From NCBI RefSeq assembly GCF_011751765.2, contig NZ_CP061169.1, positions 992,001-1,056,000 on the forward strand: a stretch of 64,000 nucleotides of DNA, given 5' to 3'. The position numbers were made by a program, and so were the translations under genes. The notes under the pieces were generated by a model, which did not search any database, had not been told where the DNA came from, and saw only the letters and a program-made list of their open reading frames with translations. Shown here one piece after another: positions 9,133 to 19,398 of this stretch. Source of the stretch: Paramicrobacterium chengjingii (GTDB lineage: Bacteria > Actinomycetota > Actinomycetes > Actinomycetales > Microbacteriaceae). Every line of letters begins with the position of its first letter. Position 1 is the stretch's first letter.

Positions 9133-10245
9133 CCGGGCAACCTGCGCCTCGGTTTCGAAGCTGAGCTCGCGAGCCGCGGCATCCGTTTTCGCCTTAAACG
9201 CCGTGACGGCGTCTGCCGTGAGAGAGCGCAGCGAATCGGCGCAGGATTCCGCCGTGAAGTCACGTGAAATCACGCCGAGGTCGTACTGCGTCACCACGTC
9301 GACCATCTCTTCTGACGGGCCGATGGCAACGGCAAGGCGCGCCTGCACGAAGTCAAACAGCTTGTTGGGCAGGGTGTATCTCGCGTTGGTGTGCACGGGC
9401 GGAATCCAGAACACACCGACATCGTAGGAGTTGAGCGTGCGAGGGAGATCGTTTGGCTTCACCGGATGCTTGAAGGCAATGCGAGCATCGCCCGCAGCAC
9501 GCTCCCTCAGCTGGTTCAGGTAGGCGCCGCCGTCTGCAGCCGACACGAGGTACAGGTCGAGGGTGAAACGGTCATCGAGCAGCTTCATCGCGTCAATCAT
9601 CAGCTCGAGATTGCGCCCGTGCACGGCGGCTCCACTGTGCACGAGCCGGATGCTGTCGTGGGCGACCGGCTGCGGTTCGAGTTCGGCGTACGGCGCTGCA
9701 TTGCGCATGACGCGCGGGCGCACTCCGAAGACGGACGAGTAGAGGTCGGAGATTCTGCCTCCGACCGTTGTGACGGCAGCAGCGCGGGGAAGATACGTGC
9801 GACACAGGTGCGTCATGAAGGGTGCGACCAGCAGACGCCACGACAGAACGTGCGTGCGCTCTTCGGGCGCCCACTCGTGCATGTCTGCCCACACCGGTGC
9901 GGCACCCGCAACGCTGAAGGCGAGGTCGAGCACGCGCGCGTCGTTGGCGACGACGAGGTCGAAGCTCGCCCCGGCGAGTGCTTTCTTCGCAAAGCGGATT
10001 CCCGGTGCGCTCAACTCGGCGCGGCGAAATTGCCGGGTCGCCAGCTTGAGCACGCCGATCGGGTCTTGCGGAAGCGATGGCAGGTCGCTGGGAACGCTGA
10101 TGTGCTCGGTCGCTCCCGCGGGGGTGTCACCGTAACCGACAGTGACCACGTCGCCGTACTCCGCCAAAACGGAGATCTGGCGGAGTACGCGGGCATCGCG
10201 CTCTATCGGCGACAGGGAGATGCAGAGAATGCGAGGTCGGCTCAC
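9103..10245 (-). CDS. GT-B glycosyltransferase
   Basis: A 380-aa protein with an N-terminal CISLSPIERDARVLRQ stretch typical of GT4-like enzymes (the residues after it bind the acceptor), and C-terminal donor-domain segments RLVHSGAAVHGRN and FDFVQARLAVAIG. The usual E-x7-E motif is degenerate: the EAMA-type helix is replaced by VQARLAVAIGPSEE. It overlaps the upstream glycosyltransferase gene by 4 nt (GTGA), so the pair forms a coupled minus-strand operon. Donor and acceptor are unknown. Confidence 0.8.
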   Translation of the reverse strand: MSRPRILCISLSPIERDARVLRQISVLAEYGDVVTVGYGDTPAGATEHISVPSDLPSLPQDPIGVLKLATRQFRRAELSAPGIRFAKKALAGASFDLVVANDARVLDLAFSVAGAAPVWADMHEWAPEERTHVLSWRLLVAPFMTHLCRTYLPRAAAVTTVGGRISDLYSSVFGVRPRVMRNAAPYAELEPQPVAHDSIRLVHSGAAVHGRNLELMIDAMKLLDDRFTLDLYLVSAADGGAYLNQLRERAAGDARIAFKHPVKPNDLPRTLNSYDVGVFWIPPVHTNARYTLPNKLFDFVQARLAVAIGPSEEMVDVVTQYDLGVISRDFTAESCADSLRSLTADAVTAFKAKTDAAARELSFETEAQVARSILAEALSR

Positions 10246-11456
10246 TGGTGTTCCTCCGTGTAGATCGCTGACAGCTGGCGGCAGCTCTCATCGAGGCTTC
10301 GTGAACGCACCGCGAAGCTGCGTGCATCATCGCGCATGCGACGTCGAGTCGGCTCGGGCAGAGAAAGAAACTGCGCGACGGCGTCAGCGAGTTCGCCAAC
10401 GTCGCCTTCGCGCGTCAGCGTGCCCGTGACACCGTCGTCGACCATTTCAGATGTACCTCCGCTGTCATATGCGATGACCGGCGTTCCGCATGCTTGAGCC
10501 TCCACGAGAACGAGGCCGGCCGCTTCGCGCGCACCGTTGTTGATGCGCGTCGGCAGCACGAGAGCATCCGCCTGCTGCATATACGTCTTCACCGCCGAAC
10601 GAGGCTGTGAGCCGCGCACGTGAACGTGGGACGGTGCGATTGCGCGCAGTTCGTCGAGGAGGGGGCCTCCTCCGACAACATCCAGTTCGTGTGGCTGCTC
10701 CTTCACGATGGCCGTCGACGCCTCGATGAGGTCGCGTACGCCCTTTGTCTCCACGAGTCGCCCGACGAACAGAAGACGTGGAATTTGGCGGCTCTCGTGT
10801 TCGGCGGGGTGAAACCACTCGGTGTCGACGCCTTGGTAATGCACGCGCACCCGCCGCGCATCGGCTCCGCCTTGTACAGCGATTCCTGCGATGTAGTCGC
10901 TCACGGCGAGAATCGTGTCGGCGTGGCGGTAGGCGGCGCTCACGTGTCTCTGCATTCGTGCGAGAGCGGGGCGCCCGGCAAGCGAGCGGGACGACATGGT
11001 CTTGAGCATCGAGAACGCATCGCCGCCGTGAACCGTCACAAGCAGTCGAGCTCTGGAATCCTTCGCTGCATGCACGGCCGGGAGTGATGCGTAGCCGAAG
11101 TGCTGGTGAATGACGTCAGGGTGCCACTGTGCGATCTTTCGGCGCAGCACACGTGGCATGGCAGCCGACACGATCTCGCGATGCCTGGCCGAGAGCCGAC
11201 GCGAGACGGGAAGCACATCGTCGAGTGCATCGACGATGCGCAGAGAGTGCCGTGCGCTGGCATCGGTGATTTCCGTCGTGCCGGCAAACACGGAGAAGTC
11301 GAATTCGTCGCTGAGGCGCTGCGCATGCTGAACAGCGAAGTACGTTGGGGGAATCAGCAGAGACCCCTTGGTAATGGCGATTCGCAACGCGCCTTCACTT
11401 CTCTTCATGCCGGAATAACGTCCTGTGTCGTGCGTGCTAATGTGACTGTCGTCCAT
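10242..11456 (-). CDS. Family 4 glycosyltransferase
   Basis: A 404-aa GT4 enzyme with a strong C-terminal donor-binding domain: YQGVDTEWFHP, LLFVGRLVETKGV (the GRL.EKG motif) and GLVLVEAQACGTPVIAYDSGG, which contains the E-x7-E pair. The start is uncertain: GTG/ATG near 11456 gives the longest form, while ATG 11408 would begin MKRSEGALRIAITKG, closer to where similarity begins; neither has a good ribosome-binding site. It is the first gene of a two-gene minus-strand unit with 9103-10245. Confidence 0.85.
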   Translation of the reverse strand: MDDSHISTHDTGRYSGMKRSEGALRIAITKGSLLIPPTYFAVQHAQRLSDEFDFSVFAGTTEITDASARHSLRIVDALDDVLPVSRRLSARHREIVSAAMPRVLRRKIAQWHPDVIHQHFGYASLPAVHAAKDSRARLLVTVHGGDAFSMLKTMSSRSLAGRPALARMQRHVSAAYRHADTILAVSDYIAGIAVQGGADARRVRVHYQGVDTEWFHPAEHESRQIPRLLFVGRLVETKGVRDLIEASTAIVKEQPHELDVVGGGPLLDELRAIAPSHVHVRGSQPRSAVKTYMQQADALVLPTRINNGAREAAGLVLVEAQACGTPVIAYDSGGTSEMVDDGVTGTLTREGDVGELADAVAQFLSLPEPTRRRMRDDARSFAVRSRSLDESCRQLSAIYTEEHQ

Positions 11457-11490
11457 CGCCGAGCGTGCTGTCTGATCGGAGAAGGCTGAC

Positions 11491-12816
11491 GTGTCTCTCG
11501 AAAGACGACCACACCTACTCTATGTTGCTTGGGGCTACCCGCCCTCACGTAGCGGTGGGGCGTATCGACTTCTCGCGACAGCGAATGCCTTCGCGCGTTC
11601 GGGGTGGCACGTCACGGTTCTCACGTGTGAGCGTGAGGTGTTTCTGCGCAGCACGGGCATCGACCCGTCGATGGAAGAACGCATCGATCCCTCCATCGAC
11701 GTTCGTCGGCTTCCCTTCCCCAACCGCGAGACAATTCTCGACCTCACGCAGTGGAGTCGATTTCGCGCGTGGGCGCCCGAGATCTGGAACATGTGGCAGG
11801 CAACGCAGACGGCTCGCACGTTCCCTGAACCTCGCTACGGACTGTGGCGCCCCGTGCTCGAGAATGCTGCAGAGCAGGTGCATCAGAAGCATCCGGTTGA
11901 CCTCGTGATCGGGTCGGCGAACCCCAACGTCGTTCACCTGGCTGGGGCCTACCTGCACCAACAGCATGGCGTGCCGTACATCATGGACTACCGCGACACC
12001 TGGCAGCTCGACATGTACTCGGGCAAACGCACCTTGAGCGACAGGCATCCGGCTGCGAAGTGGGAGAGAAAGCTTGTCGGCGACGCGGCGGAGATCTGGT
12101 TTGTGAACGACCCCATTGCGCAGTGGCACGCAGAGCTCTACCCCGATGCCGCTGAGCGTATTCGCGTTGTTCCCAACGGGTTCGACCCGGGATTCGTCGG
12201 CGCTGCCGCCGTCAGCAAGCACTCGGCCCCAACGACAATTCGCGTGGCAAACATCGGAACGATGACGGGACAGACGCCGATCCGCCCGCTCGTTGAGGGG
12301 TGGACTCTTGCACGCCAGTCGGGCGATGCGCTTGCCGATGCGCAGCTCGACCTCTATGGCTACCTCGGGCATCAGGGCGACGATGAGGGTGGCGTGCTCA
12401 CGGCGATTGCCGAGATCGGCGACGGCAGTGTCGCGTATCGGGGTCCCGTGGCCAAGGCAGAGATTTCTGCGATCTACAACGGGCTCGACGTGCTGATTCT
12501 CCCGCTGGGCACGAGCCGGTTCATGACCAGCGGCAAGGTTTTTGAGTACATGGCGACGGGTCTTCCCATCGTGTCGGTGCACGACCCTGTGAACGCCTCA
12601 AGCGGTGTGCTCAGCGGTTATCCCGGCTGGTTCCCCGTCGAGAGAATGGATGCCGCCAGCATCGCTGATGCGCTCAGCGCAGCCGTCACGTACGCACGGA
12701 GCCAGACGGATGCCGATCGCATTGCTGCGCGCGAACGAGCATCCGTATTCGAGAGATCGAACATACTCGAGCCGATCATCGAACGCTGGACCGAACGCAT
12801 CGAGAAGGGCAGCTGA
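11491..12816 (+). CDS. Family 4-like glycosyltransferase
   Basis: A 441-aa GT-B protein beginning GTG 11491 after GGAGAAGG. The N-terminus LLYVAWGYPPSRSGGAYRLLA and the later RVVPNGFDPGFV, SRFMTSGKVFEYMATGLPIV segments are characteristic of GT4 proteins acting on surface polysaccharides. The gene is divergent from the GT pair at 10242-11456 and lies 2 nt before a short glycosyltransferase-like gene. No sugar specificity is predictable. Confidence 0.85.
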   Translation: MSLERRPHLLYVAWGYPPSRSGGAYRLLATANAFARSGWHVTVLTCEREVFLRSTGIDPSMEERIDPSIDVRRLPFPNRETILDLTQWSRFRAWAPEIWNMWQATQTARTFPEPRYGLWRPVLENAAEQVHQKHPVDLVIGSANPNVVHLAGAYLHQQHGVPYIMDYRDTWQLDMYSGKRTLSDRHPAAKWERKLVGDAAEIWFVNDPIAQWHAELYPDAAERIRVVPNGFDPGFVGAAAVSKHSAPTTIRVANIGTMTGQTPIRPLVEGWTLARQSGDALADAQLDLYGYLGHQGDDEGGVLTAIAEIGDGSVAYRGPVAKAEISAIYNGLDVLILPLGTSRFMTSGKVFEYMATGLPIVSVHDPVNASSGVLSGYPGWFPVERMDAASIADALSAAVTYARSQTDADRIAARERASVFERSNILEPIIERWTERIEKGS

Positions 12817-12818
12817 CC

Positions 12819-13238
12819 ATGTCGAAGGTTGTCTATGTTGCTACCCGTGTGAGCTCGGTTCCCCGCGACGACGCGATCGACGGGGTGAACGAGATCACGG
12901 TGGTCGGTCCGAGCTCGACGGAGGTTTCTGCCGCACAGAGGCTCATTGCTGTCGATGCCGCAGCACTCAATCCGACGGTGCACAAGCTCGTCGATGTTCT
13001 GTGGAAGTCCGTTGCGGGGCGCACGCTCGTGCGCATCACTCCAGTCGACCGCTCGCGACGCTTCTTCGCTGCGGTGCGGCGCACACGGGGCATCGTTGCA
13101 GCGATCCGCGATGCTGACGTCATCGTCGCCGCTGATCGTGACGCGCTGTGGGCCACGTGGAATCTTGCGCGGGCAGCACGCGGACCCCAGGCTGTTTACG
13201 GCATTTCCGCCGCAAAGTTCGCCTTGAACAATGGGTAA
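12819..13238 (+). CDS. Short protein resembling only the N-terminal half of a GT-B glycosyltransferase
   Basis: A 139-aa ORF starting 2 nt after the preceding glycosyltransferase. Its ends look like the first half of a GT-B enzyme: an initial VVYVATRVSS beta strand and a late IRDADVIVAADRDALWATW stretch, which in full-length proteins precedes the linker to the donor domain. The donor domain is absent; after the stop there is a promoter-like box for the next gene. It may be a degraded glycosyltransferase or a genuinely short protein. Coding bias matches its neighbours. Confidence 0.55.
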   Translation: MSKVVYVATRVSSVPRDDAIDGVNEITVVGPSSTEVSAAQRLIAVDAAALNPTVHKLVDVLWKSVAGRTLVRITPVDRSRRFFAAVRRTRGIVAAIRDADVIVAADRDALWATWNLARAARGPQAVYGISAAKFALNNG

Positions 13239-13276
13239 CGCTCGCCGGCCAGACCGTGCTCGTGTGCTACGACACG

Positions 13277-13282
13277 TAGACT
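13277..13282 (+). promoter_or_regulatory. Candidate -10 box for a leaderless transcript
   Basis: TAGACT lies exactly 7 nt before ATG 13290, and there is no purine-rich ribosome-binding site in between. This TANNNT-N6/7-start layout is known from leaderless actinobacterial mRNAs. No convincing -35 box is visible. Confidence 0.5.
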
Positions 13283-13289
13283 GATCGTC

Positions 13290-14585
13290 ATGCAGATTGC
13301 GGTTGTTGCCCTGGGAAAAATCGGTCTTCCTCTTGCTGTTCAGTTCGCTGACGCAGGCCATGATGTGATCGGAGTCGACGTCAACCAGAAGGTTGTTGAT
13401 CTGGTCAATGCGGGAGTCGAGCCGTTTCCGGGCGAGGCGCATCTTCAGCAGAAGCTGTCGGAGCTTGTTCCTGCGGGCAGGCTGCGGGCGACGACGGACT
13501 ATGCTGACGCGATTCCGAATGCCGACGCTGTTGTTCTTGTGGTGCCGTTATTTGTGAATGATGAGACGTGGGATCCTGATTTCGCGTGGATGGATGCCGC
13601 GACGCAGTCGCTCTCGGAGCACCTCACCAAAGACACTCTGGTCTCCTACGAGACGACGCTCCCGGTTGGCACCACGCGCAACCGGTGGAAGCCGATGCTC
13701 GAGAAGGGTTCTGGTCTCGTCGAGGGCACCGATTTTCATCTGGTGTTCTCGCCGGAGCGTGTGCTGACGGGTCGGGTCTTTGAAGACCTCCGTAAGTACC
13801 CGAAGCTCATTGGCGGGCTCACCGATGAAGGTGCGCGTCGGGCCACGGACTTCTACGAGGCCGTGCTCACCTTTGATGAGCGCCCTGACCTGGCGCGTGC
13901 GAATGGTGTCTGGAATCTGGGAACGGCTGAGGCTGCCGAGATGGCGAAGCTTGCCGAGACGACGTATCGCGATGTCAACATCGGCTTGGCGAACCAGTTC
14001 GCCGTGTATGCCGACACCGTGGGCGTCGACGTGTACCAGGTGATTGAGGCGTGCAACTCGCAGCCATACAGTCACATCCATCGTCCGGGCATCGCGGTGG
14101 GCGGGCATTGCATTCCGGTGTACCCGCGCTTGTATCTCTCGACAGACCCCGACGCCGACATCGTGCGCCGCGCTCGTGTCTTCAACGCATCCATGCCCGG
14201 TCGAGTCGTCGCGAAGGCTCAGGAGGTTCTGGGGAGCCTTGACGGCCTTAACGCTGTGGTGCTCGGTGCTTCGTACCGCGGTGGCGTCAAAGAGACGGCG
14301 TTCTCGGGTGTGTTCGAGACGGTGAACGCTCTGCGTGAGCGCGGGGCGAACGTGACTGTGCACGACCCCATGTACTCCGACGATGAGCTCGCCGCGTTCG
14401 GCTGGGACGCCTATCACCTCGGCGGTGCTGCTGATCTCGGGATCATTCAGGCCGACCATGCCGAGTACAAGAACATCTCGGCGTCTGACCTGCCGGGACT
14501 CAAGCTTCTCATCGACGGCCGCAACACGACAGACCCCGCGATATGGGCGGGAACACCGCGCCTCGTCATCGGCGGCGGCCAGTAG
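13290..14585 (+). CDS. Nucleotide-sugar 6-dehydrogenase (UDP-GlcNAc/ManNAc dehydrogenase family, WbpA/WecC-like)
   Basis: A 431-aa NAD-dependent four-electron dehydrogenase. The N-terminal Rossmann motif is slightly altered (VALGKIGLPLAVQFA in place of the usual GLGYVGLP), the catalytic cysteine is Cys274 in GGHCIPVYP, and the C-terminal UDP-binding domain carries LGASYRGGVKETAFS. It would oxidise C6 of UDP-GlcNAc (or a related sugar) to the uronic acid, the first step of the route whose later enzymes sit at 2.2-4.9 kb. The start is fixed by the leaderless-type box at 13277. Substrate assignment is inferred from pathway context. Confidence 0.88.
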   Translation: MQIAVVALGKIGLPLAVQFADAGHDVIGVDVNQKVVDLVNAGVEPFPGEAHLQQKLSELVPAGRLRATTDYADAIPNADAVVLVVPLFVNDETWDPDFAWMDAATQSLSEHLTKDTLVSYETTLPVGTTRNRWKPMLEKGSGLVEGTDFHLVFSPERVLTGRVFEDLRKYPKLIGGLTDEGARRATDFYEAVLTFDERPDLARANGVWNLGTAEAAEMAKLAETTYRDVNIGLANQFAVYADTVGVDVYQVIEACNSQPYSHIHRPGIAVGGHCIPVYPRLYLSTDPDADIVRRARVFNASMPGRVVAKAQEVLGSLDGLNAVVLGASYRGGVKETAFSGVFETVNALRERGANVTVHDPMYSDDELAAFGWDAYHLGGAADLGIIQADHAEYKNISASDLPGLKLLIDGRNTTDPAIWAGTPRLVIGGGQ

Positions 14586-14593
14586 GCGTCGGC

Positions 14594-15562
14594 ATGAGCG
14601 TTCTTGTCACCGGAGGCGCTGGGTACATCGGCAGCCACATTGTGCGCATGCTCCGGCAGTCGGGCGATGTCGTCGTCGTCGATAATTTCAGCACCGGTGA
14701 TGCGCGGCGACTCGCAGATACGCCTGTTCGCCGCATCGATCTCGCTTCCGAGCACGCTGTGCGGGAATTGTGCGCGGTGATGCGTGAATTCAACGTGGAT
14801 GCTGTCATACACATGGCAGCGCTCAAGCAGGTCGGCGAATCTGTCGAGCAGCCGATCCGTTATTACCGCGAGAACATGAGCTCGCTGGCGACAGTGCTTG
14901 AGGCGATGACCGCCGAGAGCGTGCCCTCCCTCGTGTTCTCGTCCTCTGCCGCCGTCTATGGAAGCCCGCAGAGCAGCCTTGTGAGCGAAGACGAGCCGAC
15001 AGCTCCCGTGAATCCCTATGGAGCGTCGAAGCTGGCGGGGGAGTGGCTCGTGAAAGATGTGGCTCAAGCATCCTCGATTCGGGCTGTGAGCCTGCGCTAC
15101 TTCAACGTTGCGGGCGCCGGCGAACCCGCCCTCGCCGACACCATCCCGGCCAACCTTGTCACCCTGGCGATAGAGGCAGTCGTCTCCGGCCGTGAGCCGC
15201 AGATTTACGGAGATGACTATGACACACCGGACGGCACGGGTGTGAGGGACTACGTTCACGTCAACGATCTTGCGTCAGCGCACATCGCCGCGATTGATTT
15301 CACCAGACGCACGACAGACAGCCACACGGTCTTCAACGTGGGCACCGGAACGGGAGCGAGCGTTCGCGAAGTGCTCGCCTACCTGTCTGAGGTGAGCGGC
15401 AACACCGCCGTTCCGCGCGTTGTTTCACGGCGCGCCGGTGACCCAGCATCCGTTGTCGCCGACTCCCGCCGCATTACGGCACAGCTCGGCTGGTCGCCGC
15501 AGTACTCGATCAAAGAGATGGTTGAGTCAGCGTGGAACGCCCGGGTCAGCCCACCGGTCTGA
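14594..15562 (+). CDS. galE: UDP-glucose 4-epimerase
   Basis: A 322-aa extended SDR. The N-terminal VTGGAGYIGSHIVRML binds NAD; the catalytic pair is YGASK (Tyr-x3-Lys) after the SSSAAVYG motif; GVRDYVHVNDLA is the GalE C-terminal signature. It interconverts UDP-glucose and UDP-galactose and so feeds the UDP-galactopyranose mutase encoded next. The start is ATG 14594 because similarity begins at MSVLVTGG; a longer in-frame start at 14543 lies inside the preceding gene. Confidence 0.93.
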   Translation: MSVLVTGGAGYIGSHIVRMLRQSGDVVVVDNFSTGDARRLADTPVRRIDLASEHAVRELCAVMREFNVDAVIHMAALKQVGESVEQPIRYYRENMSSLATVLEAMTAESVPSLVFSSSAAVYGSPQSSLVSEDEPTAPVNPYGASKLAGEWLVKDVAQASSIRAVSLRYFNVAGAGEPALADTIPANLVTLAIEAVVSGREPQIYGDDYDTPDGTGVRDYVHVNDLASAHIAAIDFTRRTTDSHTVFNVGTGTGASVREVLAYLSEVSGNTAVPRVVSRRAGDPASVVADSRRITAQLGWSPQYSIKEMVESAWNARVSPPV

Positions 15563-15621
15563 CAGCGTGGATCGTCTAAAGTCGGTACAAATGCCCGCAT
15601 CCCCTACCCCTAGGAGCATGA

Positions 15622-16773
<1,152 letters not shown>

Positions 16774-16902
16774 CTACGCAGCGATAGGTAGGGCGGAGCC
16801 CTCAGCAGGAACGGTGGATCGAGGTGTTACGCTGTGGGGGCTGAGTGGGCTGCGCCTAATTCGGCAAATAGTCCAAGCGAACAACTTCTCTGAGATTTAA
16901 GC

Positions 16903-18003
16903 GTGACACTTTCGAACAACGGTAAAAGCGACGCAGCTCTACAAGCCTCTCCGAAAAAGAAGAGGGATTCATACCTCGATAACGCGAAGGTCATTCTTCT
17001 CATGTTCGTGGTGATGGGGCATGTGATTGCCGTCATCAACAGTTCTGGCTTCGCAGACACTGCATACAAGTGGATCTACTCATTCCACATGCCCGCATTT
17101 GTCGTCATTACTGGCTACTTGTCGAGAAGTTATCGCGGAGACCCTCGACAGGTGAAGGCACTCGTTACAGGTGTCCTTGTCCCGTATCTCGTATTCCAAT
17201 TCATCGTTCGCGTGGAACCATGGCTGTTCTTCGGCGAGCCACTCCACCTGAACTTCTTTACGCCAGGCTGGTCGAGCTGGTTCCTTCTGGCGCTCTTCGC
17301 CTGGAGACTCCTCGTTCCGGTACTGAAGCAACTTCGCTTCCCCGTACTGTTTTCGATAATTATCGTATTTATGTCGGTGTTGTATGACGGCATCGGTCAG
17401 GGCCTCAGCGGTGCCCGCATTCTTTCGTACCTTCCCTTCTTCGCACTTGGGCTGGCCTGCACTCCTGAGAGGCTCGAAGCGTTCAAACGAATCGCTCGCA
17501 AGCCATTCGTCCGGATCGTCGCCCTCGGATACTTGGCTGCAGCTTTTGCAGTCATGTTCATTGCGAGCGAATGGGTCAAGAGTAGTTGGTTCATGATGTC
17601 AGTGCTGTCGAACATCGATGGCGACCTCAGCAATTCACAGCACCTACTCTTGCGAGCCTGCGTACTTGCATTCACCACGTCGATGCTCCTCGCCGTGCTC
17701 ACCCTCGTTCCTCAGCGCAAGCTCTTCTTCACACACATGGGGGCTGTAACTCTCACGATGTATATGTTGCAAGGAGTCACCCTCATGATTCCGAGACATT
17801 TTATCGATCAGTGGGATGGGTGGACCTGGCCGACAGTGATGTTGCTTATGCTCGGTGGCGCTCTCTATGCGCTAGTTCTTGGCTCCAAACCAGTGCAAGT
17901 CATTACAAAGTGGCTTGTGGATCCAATTGGCACGTTTAACTGGCTGAGAAACCTTCTCTTCAAAAAAGACGATGTGCCGGAGACAGTTAACAAGTTGTCC
18001 TAA
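16903..18003 (+). CDS. Acyltransferase family 3 membrane protein (fucose 4-O-acetylase-like)
   Basis: A 366-aa protein with about ten hydrophobic segments. The first segment carries YLDNAKVILLMFVVMGHVI and the second FHMPAFVVITGYLS, the conserved His/Arg-type signatures of acyltransferase-3 proteins that move acetyl groups onto cell-surface sugars. Start GTG 16903. The ~130-nt gaps on both sides suggest its own transcript. Base composition starts to become more A/T-rich here than in the galE-glf region. Confidence 0.85.
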   Translation: MTLSNNGKSDAALQASPKKKRDSYLDNAKVILLMFVVMGHVIAVINSSGFADTAYKWIYSFHMPAFVVITGYLSRSYRGDPRQVKALVTGVLVPYLVFQFIVRVEPWLFFGEPLHLNFFTPGWSSWFLLALFAWRLLVPVLKQLRFPVLFSIIIVFMSVLYDGIGQGLSGARILSYLPFFALGLACTPERLEAFKRIARKPFVRIVALGYLAAAFAVMFIASEWVKSSWFMMSVLSNIDGDLSNSQHLLLRACVLAFTTSMLLAVLTLVPQRKLFFTHMGAVTLTMYMLQGVTLMIPRHFIDQWDGWTWPTVMLLMLGGALYALVLGSKPVQVITKWLVDPIGTFNWLRNLLFKKDDVPETVNKLS

Positions 18004-18124
18004 GGGTCGGGTGCGGAGGAAGAATCGACGATTCGCTCTGTCGCTGTGACTTGACCCGTGCTGGCTCGCATCCCCACATACGCTGTCTGGTGGTACGTGC
18101 CCAGGTCGCGACGGACCCGATTGT

Positions 18125-18130
18125 TAGACT
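18125..18130 (+). promoter_or_regulatory. Candidate -10 box of leaderless type before the rmlC fragment
   Basis: TAGACT lies 6 nt before GTG 18137. The same hexamer precedes the dehydrogenase at 13290. It suggests the rmlC fragment-rmlA unit is still expressed. Confidence 0.45.
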
Positions 18131-18136
18131 CCGGGA

Positions 18137-18469
18137 GTGGACATTCGTGAAATGGCTATCTCGGTCTGCTGTGAGATCACCCCTCAACAATATGGAGACA
18201 ATCGCGGGGTCTTCTTTGAGACCTATCGGTTCGATCGACTTGAAGAAATTTCAGGACGACGTATTGATCTCCGACAGGTAAATACCTCAGTGTCTAAGAG
18301 AGGCACCGGGCGAGGGGCACATTTCGCTGATATTTTTCAAGGGCAGGCAAAATATGTCTTCGCCAACCACGGGGCAATTGTGGACAATGCGATTGACATT
18401 CGAGTGGGCTCCCCAAGCTATGGAAATTGGGATTCTTCGGTTCTAGACGACGTCGATGGGGACGAATAA
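18137..18469 (+). pseudogene. rmlC: dTDP-4-dehydrorhamnose 3,5-epimerase, truncated to N-terminal half
   Basis: A 110-aa ORF whose whole length matches the first half of RmlC: EITPQQYGDNRGVFFET, FDLRQ-like IDLRQVNTSVS, GQAKYVF and [10 protein letters not shown]. Full-length RmlC is about 180-200 aa; the second half with the catalytic Tyr and the second-half Asp is missing, and the usual RGIHF is RGAHF here. The stop overlaps the rmlA start by one base (TAATG), so no RmlC coding sequence can follow: this is a deletion, not a frameshift. It is probably catalytically dead but may couple translation to rmlA. Confidence 0.85.
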
Positions 18470-19365
18470 TGCGAGGAATAATTCTGGCCGGAGGATCAGG
18501 GACTCGGTTGTGGCCGATTACCAAAGGCATCTCGAAGCAACTCATGCCGATCTTCGATAAACCGATGATTTACTATCCATTGTCGACGCTGATGATGGCA
18601 GGTATACGCGAGATCCTGATCATTACTACTCCAGAGCACCGGCAACAATTCGAGCGTTTGCTAGGTGACGGGTCGCAGCTTGGAATTGAGCTTGAGTACG
18701 CGGTTCAACCGAACCCGGACGGGCTTGCACAGGCGTTTATTATCGGTGAGGAATTTGTCGGCGACGGATCGGTTGCACTCGTCCTTGGCGACAACATCTT
18801 CCACGGCACTGGTTTGGGAACGGCACTGAGAGGGCATCAGCACCTTGATGGGGCAGTTGTTTTTGCTTACCCGGTTGCGAATCCGGGTGCGTATGGCGTC
18901 GTAGAGTTTGGCCCGAACGGTCGCGCACTCAGCATCGAAGAAAAGCCGCAGCACCCAAAGAGTAATTATGCGGTTCCGGGACTCTACTTCTATGACAACA
19001 ATGTCGTGGACATCGCCAAATCCATCCGTCCCAGCGCACGTGGCGAACTGGAGATATCTTCAGTGAATGAGGAGTACCTTCGAGCTGGGATGCTTCGCGT
19101 GCAGAAACTCAATCGCGCAACTGCATGGCTGGACACTGGAACCATTTTGACGATGATGCAAGCTGCGGAGTACGTGCGTGTCATTGAGGAGCGACAGGGT
19201 TATAAGATCGGTTGCATTGAAGAGATCTCCTGGAGGCAGGGCTGGATCAACGATGATCAGCTTGATGATCTTGCACTAACGTACAAGAAGAGTGGCTACG
19301 GGAACTATCTCTATCGGCTCCTCGAAGTCGGACGAAGCGATCGTGGAGATAGTTCGGAGATCTAG
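18469..19365 (+). CDS. rmlA: Glucose-1-phosphate thymidylyltransferase
   Basis: A 298-aa full-length enzyme with the nucleotidyl-transfer motif [20 protein letters not shown], the VLGDNIFHG metal site and [14 protein letters not shown]. It makes dTDP-glucose from dTTP and glucose 1-phosphate. ATG 18469 is chosen because similarity begins at MRGIILAGG and because it overlaps the rmlC-fragment stop. The other dTDP-rhamnose genes (rmlB, rmlD and an intact rmlC) are not in the window. Confidence 0.94.
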   Translation: MRGIILAGGSGTRLWPITKGISKQLMPIFDKPMIYYPLSTLMMAGIREILIITTPEHRQQFERLLGDGSQLGIELEYAVQPNPDGLAQAFIIGEEFVGDGSVALVLGDNIFHGTGLGTALRGHQHLDGAVVFAYPVANPGAYGVVEFGPNGRALSIEEKPQHPKSNYAVPGLYFYDNNVVDIAKSIRPSARGELEISSVNEEYLRAGMLRVQKLNRATAWLDTGTILTMMQAAEYVRVIEERQGYKIGCIEEISWRQGWINDDQLDDLALTYKKSGYGNYLYRLLEVGRSDRGDSSEI

Positions 19366-19398
19366 ACGAGCAACACGCGAGCGGTGGAGCCTACGGTA

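Noticed and set aside
11545..12582. 345-aa minus-strand open frame opposite a GT4 gene
   Set aside because: No start context, no domain, and codon bias follows the plus-strand gene.
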